This document shows, piece by piece, positions 58,381 through 64,000 of a stretch of 64,000 nt of DNA. Origin of the DNA: Toxorhynchites rutilus septentrionalis (lineage: Eukaryota > Arthropoda > Insecta > Diptera > Culicidae); contig NC_073746.1 of the NCBI RefSeq assembly GCF_029784135.1, forward strand, positions 1,508,136 to 1,572,135. The letters run 5' to 3'. The notes beneath the pieces were generated by a model. The model was not told where the DNA came from and ran no database searches. It saw nothing but the letters and a program-made list of their open reading frames with translations. A program made the position numbers and the translations under genes. Positions within the stretch are counted from its first letter, which is position 1. Each line of letters opens with the position of its first letter.

Positions 58381-58441
58381 TATGATAAACATGTGACATG
58401 TACACGATTAAAATTCGGCTCTGTTGCAGCTAGAATGCTAA

Positions 58442-60300
58442 TCAGTCGTTGCCCTTTTGTCCGAATGTGCCCCATGTGTGGGGCAGTTTCTAACAGGCAT
58501 GAGGCACTTTCGGACAACGAGAAAAAAATTTCGAGAGGTTGTATCCGAGACCCAACCGCTTAGGACGAAGGATTACGCAATCTTTTTTTTTTTTGATTTG
58601 TTGATTTATCATTTCGGATATTTTTTGCGAATACGTCGAAATTTTATAAATAACTCTTTAGTAAAAAGTTCCGGGGACCTTGAAAAGGTTTAATGGCTTG
58701 CGTGGTTTTGTAGAATCATTTCGAGAAGCAACGATTCTTTCTTGCCTTTGCGAGAAAAACACACTAATTGGTCATATGTTTCTTTATATCAATGCACGAA
58801 TTGCACTGAGCAGGACCCGAAATCTTCGAAGGAGAATAATGAAGACTGACTCTAATCTCAGTAGCTTCGCTTCGACTAGAACTGCTTCGGCAGTCGCCCA
58901 CAACAAGAAGTGACTTGACTAGAAAATGAATTGACTAGTGTTGACTAGCGAGGATGACTGGTGAACTATTCCAGTAAGTGGTTATGTTAACTGACTCGAC
59001 TAATGAATACAAATCTGCCTCTTCATTCAACTGACTTCAATCCACTTTTCTACCCCCCTAGGAACGAAAATGTTACCCGCGTACGCAATCTTATTTTTAC
59101 TTTCATATGAAGAGAAACGAAAACATGATTTCTGATGAGTTACCCCATCAATGGACGGGTTTATTGTCTACCCATCGTGAACTCAAACCAACGAACTCAA
59201 AAATTTATCAAGTATGCTATAAAGGTCCTATCGTTAGTATTAGTAAATAGCGTGCAAAAAAGTGATACGTTCAATACAAAAAAATCTAATTCACCGTTTG
59301 TCAAACCACGTTGAACTCAAACATCGATGCATGCAAACGTGATACATGGGAGAGAGAGCGGAACGAATTCGTAAGTAATTACTAACTGAATACGGATATA
59401 GTCAGTCAGATAGTCAGCTGACTATCCTCAGTCCTATCCTCAGTTGACTATGACTATGAAGAGCCCTGGTACTGAGTATTTAGCGAAAGGCATCTTCCGT
59501 GCATCGCCATTCAACAAGCATCGAACACGCATCTAACAGATGCACACAGTTGCAGCGATAAAAGTGAAACATCGCGAGAATGACCGTTAATGAAAAATCG
59601 TTTCACGACTCTCGGTCAAAATCGTCAACAAAGCTAGCAGCTTGTTGCACAGGGAACAAAGCTGATGCACACGAGAGCAAATACGAATGACAACTAAAAG
59701 TATCGAAGGTGTACTATTCACATGTACAGGAAATGAACAAGTTCTAAGTTTCGCGCAACGAAAACAAGCAACACACACAAAGCCATGAGCTAGCCTTCAC
59801 AGTTCGAGGAGACACATAAAACACAAGCAGAATAAGCGACCTTTGTTGTTTCGGGCACAGAAAGATTCTGAGAGTTTTCCTCAGAGGAGATGCGATACTT
59901 ATACGCTAGCGACAGCTTACTTACTATGCAAGGGTGGAGTTTATTTCGCAAACATTCTCTTTTCGCCATCCCTTTTTGTTTTTTCTATGCTAGCGGCTGC
60001 ATAAGTTGCCCGTTATTGACAACTCTGTTCGGGAAAGCACACAAATGGACAGAACAAATGCATGGGAAAATGGGAATGCTTCCAATTTTCATCAATTCAA
60101 ACCGGGATTAGGGAATTGTGATGTATAGTATATCAAACAAATCTTAGAGAATTTCCGATTCGATTGGTATGCAAATCATCAGAATCCGTTCGCTGTGAAA
60201 ATAGTTTTAAACGTTAACTTTATAAAAACGTAAACAGGTCGTTTGATTTGGCACCCTTAATGTAAGACGTAGTCCTACGTCAAAAACTTAAAATTTTTGT
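58442..60300. other. No recognisable gene; palindromic and low-complexity sequence
   Basis: 58456-58518 is an imperfect palindrome with TTTGTCCGAATGTGCC and GGCACTTTCGGACAA. 58835-59010 and 59390-59470 are rich in GACT/AGTC motifs. ORFs show no motif. Confidence 0.5.
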
Positions 60301-60390
60301 GTTTATAAACAATTACTTCCGTTTCTTCTTATTTCCAGCATTTTCTGCCATCTTCTGTTTATCAATGTTTGTCTGAAAGGAAACTGCTTG

Positions 60391-60959
60391 CTATGAAGAG
60401 TCAGTCCAAATTCGTGATTTTGCTTTCTTCCGTTCTAGAATGTTGGTTTTCCGCGGAGAAGATTCAACATTTTCCGGGGACAAAGTAAAATGTTTCTGTG
60501 ATGTAGACGCAATGCTACTTCCGCTCCAGTAGGTAAAATCATTTGAGCACTCAAAATCCTTGTCCGAAAAAACGTTTCTTGAGAATAGACAGCAACCTGT
60601 TATTTTGAATCCAGCTAGGATATTTCTCAGATTGAAAGAAGCATTATAATCCGGTGCAACTATACCTGCAAGATCGTATATAGAAATAAGTTTTCCAGGA
60701 GAGTTCAGAAGCAAATCGTTTTGGGAAACTGAGAGCTTTTGCTTGAAAGGGACCATAACTGAAACGGCTGTAAGTGATTTGTGCAACGAAATGGAAAGGA
60801 TACATGAATTATGTCATTTTCTCGGCAATGTTTGATTGTTTCTAAAGTGCAATGACTTTTGTGATTTTCGAGCAATAGAAAAATTGATTCGTTTAGGCTG
60901 CTTTTTGTTACCTTTTTCGAATGTTCCAGAACATTGAGAAACTGTTTTTCGTCATCCAA
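60391..60959 (-). pseudogene. pogo/Tigger-type (DDE_1, jerky-like) transposase remnant
   Basis: Reads IFLLLENHKSHCTLETIKHC, then HVSFPFRCTNHLQPFQ. This matches the LLLDNH-S-H and FPPH-S-LQPLD motifs of the DDE_1 superfamily. After a frameshift (about 60770) come MVPFKQKLSVSQNDLL, ISIYDLAGIVAPDYNAS and GFKITGCCLFSRNVFSD, the usual C-terminal order. The N-terminus may continue to about 61100 in broken form. Ends not found. Confidence 0.78.
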
Positions 60960-61264
60960 ACGCTAGTTGGGTAATTAGCAGAGCTAATGGACCCAGTTGG
61001 GCCACCTGTGAGCATAGAATCTTGAAAACGTTCCGTTCGAAACTAGTTCGACAACTCTTTCCATCTCATCTTCGTTGCTGCTGGTTCTATCGGTTTTCTG
61101 GTTCCGAACCATTATTAGGCCTGATAATCGGACTATATTGATATTTGTTAGTAAACAACAATCGAACACAAATTTGATGAGGTATTAAACATTGTCCGAA
61201 TGTGCCCATCTGCCCACAAATCATAATTTTATCTAATAAATGGACCTTTGTTTCCCCGTTGTAT

Positions 61265-61529
61265 CACGTTTTTAAACGGTTTTATTTAGCTTGCCTTGTA
61301 ATATGTTTGTATGCTTGTATGTTTGTAACATGTTTGTCTGTAGCGCTAACCCACATTAATAGAAATTTGACCCCCTTTCTGTTGACCGATTGATCTGGAA
61401 TTAGGAACACACCTTTATCTCTGTAGTCTTTATAAAACTGCGTATTTCATGATCTCGAAAATCCAAGATGGCTTTCACTACCAAATGACGGACTACATAT
61501 TTTCTCAAAACCCCATTAATATTGGTATA
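61265..61529. repeat. Repeat flanking the DD37E-like transposon, left part
   Basis: AAACGGTTTTATTTAGCTTG recurs after the transposon (about 62917, TTCAGCTTG version) and near 63147. CATTAATAGAAATTTGACC pairs with CATTATTAGGAATTTGACC at about 62957. 61455-61528 is an inverted piece of the array at 30540-32270. Confidence 0.7.
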
Positions 61530-62814
61530 ACGGGTGTTAAATAAAAAATGAGAATTTTTTCAATCACATATAAAACAAAATTTTTTTTTTCATCGATTTC
61601 AGTATTTTTTATTAATAACATAATGTATTTTCTTCAAAAAAATGTCAGTGAATGTTTGAGTAAGGGCCGTGGTCTGCTGTTCGACGCATCTTTGTCGCGA
61701 TGCTCTCACCAGAACGTTGTACGGCACTTACGTCCATTTTCCGGATACAATTCCGGATTCTCGTAGTCAGTTGCTTCGTGTCCTTGGCCCTCCAATTGTT
61801 TTTACACACTAGGGCACTGAGTGAGCCGAAGAAATCCTCTATTGGGCGGCACTGGGGCAAGTTTGTTGGGTTACGATCTTTCGGCACGAACGGTATCTTT
61901 TTCTCCTCAAGATACGCCAGCGTCTTCTTGGCGTAATGGGAAGACGCCTTGTCCGGCCAGAAGACGTACTTCCCATCCGCGTGATGCTCGTTCAGGAGCG
62001 GCAGCAGGATTTTATCGAGGCACTTTTCTCGATAGATTTGTTGGTTGATTGCCAGACCGCTCGGCTTAAACCAAGGCTTTGAAATCCCCCGGTCGGAAAT
62101 GGCGATGTACAACATAACCTTTTTTTCAAACTTGTGCTTGAACTTGTATTTCACTTCAGGCGGTGTGGATGACTTGTCGCTGGAGTAGTAATTATCATTT
62201 CCTGGAATATGCGTTTTGGACAGCGGAAAATAGCTTTCGTCGTTCAGAACGAAAGACGTTCCGCGGTATTTTTTGGTCATCCACCGACACTGTGATTTAA
62301 CCGTCTCAATCTGCTCCTCCGTGTACTCCGGCGACCTCGTCTTCTTCCTGCAGACGATTCCTTCCATCTTGAGGGTCCGATGGATCAATACGTGGGAGCA
62401 GCCATATTTCCGACCGGCGTAACGCAGGCTGGTTGTGTCCTTGATGTCAAACAGCCTTCCTCTGCTTCGTCATTATCGTCACCGGACGACCCCTTCCGAC
62501 TTCCGCTCTACGTTCAGGGAACCTAGGATACGATATACCGTACTGACATGTACATTTTCTTCCTTAAAATGTGCCACCGTGAACTTTTTTCCTTGCTGGA
62601 AATGCGTTTCGTAGAACCGTACAATGCGTTCGCGGAGCACGTGCTGTTTCGACGCCATCTTTGCTTTGACTAAATTCGAACTAGCAAAACCAAAGACGCC
62701 TACTGTTTCTAGGGAGCCCAAAGAGCAATTTTCTTGGAGGAAGAAAATTTTACGCTCTTTATTTGAGTTACTGAAAGGTATTGAAAAAAATCTCATTTTT
62801 TATTTAACACCCGT
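61530..62814 (-). mobile_element. Second DD37E-like Tc1/mariner transposon (1,285 bp)
   Basis: Inverted ends ACGGGTGTTAAATAAAAAAT (about 30 bp, near perfect) with TA at 61528-61529 and 62815-62816. A single transposase gene lies on the minus strand. Its ends and protein are clearly different from the DD37E element at 1544-2838. Inserted in a repeat that continues on both sides. Confidence 0.9.
61645..62658 (-). pseudogene. DD37E-like transposase, frameshifted
   Basis: Start MASKQHVLRERIVRFYETHF (62658). HTH region FTVAHFKEENVHVSTVYRIL. The frame is lost around 62480-62400. The rest continues as RKYGCSHVLIHRTLKMEG in shifted frames and then openly (61645-62388). The core has VLNDESYF (first Asp), FWPDKASSHY (second Asp) and CRPIEDFFGSL. 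Thirty-seven residues separate the second Asp from this Glu (38 from the neighbouring Asp). Length is about 338 codons, normal for the group. Inactive unless the frameshift is a sequence error. Confidence 0.87.
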
Positions 62815-62816
62815 TA

Positions 62817-63171
62817 AAATAAAAGAGCTTGATTAGTAGATCACAGTAGATCATGAAAAGTCCAAATCTATGATGGCCACAGTCACAATATAGCAAATTA
62901 CTTTATTAAACGGTTTTATTCAGCTTGAACTGTTTGTATTTCGGTAGGGTTGTCCCACATTATTAGGAATTTGACCAATAGGAAATGACCGAATTTATAA
63001 AACACATTTATCTCTGCTGCTGTCTATGAAATGGTTTGATTAATAGAATGCAATACAATGGTTTTATTGTAGAGAAATATTCTAAAGAAACAGATAATAT
63101 CCTAAAAACTAGAAAATAAAATGAGTAAAAAAACTTCTAAAGTTAAACGGTTTTATTGTGACTAAATATAA
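62817..63171. repeat. Repeat flanking the DD37E-like transposon, right part
   Basis: Continues the AAACGGTTTTATT family (62917-63060 and 63147-63165). AT-rich, no gene. Confidence 0.55.
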
Positions 63172-63988
<817 letters not shown>

Positions 63989-64000
63989 TAATGTAATAAA

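Larger units (their letters stand above)
56553..58441 (+). mobile_element. SINE body, tRNA head missing, with two later insertions
   Basis: Matches the SINE at 27649-28144 from AACTCAGGGCCCTCA through CCTAAATGGCTACT. After the two inserts it continues from ACATGTACACGATTAAAATT to AATGCTAAT. The A and B box head and the poly(A) tail are absent. Inserted elements are the MITE at 56817-57060 and the DD37E transposon at 57083-58380. Confidence 0.82.

Overview
The window looks like intergenic or intronic DNA of a mosquito, most likely a culicine such as Aedes. This is inferred from the mix of transposable elements: DD37E Tc1/mariner-type transposons, I-clade LINEs with RNase H, a tRNA-headed SINE, Helitrons with tandem minisatellite interiors, hAT, mariner, Tigger/pogo and piggyBac-like elements. 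I found no convincing host protein-coding gene, tRNA, rRNA or CRISPR array. The only intact long ORF of a recognisable family with a complete catalytic core is a DD37E transposase at 1697-2713.

Layout. 1-5.6 kb: a near-complete, decayed I-clade LINE on the minus strand (gag-like ORF1, endonuclease, reverse transcriptase, start of RNase H), split by an intact DD37E transposon at 1544-2838. 5.6-9.8 kb: no recognisable gene. 9.8-12.5 kb: a mariner 5' fragment, then a terminal-inverted-repeat (TIR) element holding a 5'-truncated LINE and a perfect 34-bp hairpin. 13.6-16.8 kb: two MITEs, a Helitron and a short LINE tail. 17.7-18.8 kb: Tigger-type MITEs. 22.3-25.7 kb: a Jockey-like RT remnant, a 135-bp piggyBac-like MITE, a mariner with a broken transposase and one hAT end.

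26.04-34.49 kb is a Russian-doll stack. A truncated LINE is interrupted by a 7.2-kb TIR insertion. That insertion contains a SINE, another LINE and a mariner remnant. The mariner remnant is split by a 2.9-kb hAT, whose internal ~115-bp tandem array is itself split by a Helitron. Most levels have visible target-site duplications. 34.5-37.2 kb: unidentified, moderately GC-rich sequence. 37.2-38.4 kb: a truncated LINE with a complete RNase H ORF. 40.1-42.7 kb: a Helitron carrying a 1,000-bp solo-LTR-like insertion. 44.3-45.7 kb: a ~170-bp tandem array with a Helitron inside. 46-52 kb: a mariner remnant, a Helitron tail, and a 4.9-kb Tigger-like element holding a long inverted repeat, a small satellite and another Helitron. 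52-56.5 kb: unidentified. 56.5-58.4 kb: a SINE tail with a MITE and a second, dead DD37E transposon inserted. 60.4-61 kb: a pogo/Tigger transposase remnant. 61.5-62.8 kb: a different DD37E-like transposon with a frameshifted transposase. 63.2-64.0 kb: a Helitron with a long AT microsatellite at its 5' end.

There is no operon or pathway. The genes present serve transposition, and nearly all are dead. The two most unusual observations are a family of ~250-bp MITEs whose diverged copies keep the same reading frame with a high share of synonymous changes, and the nested stack, whose order of insertion can be read directly. All boundaries were read by eye; no database search was possible.
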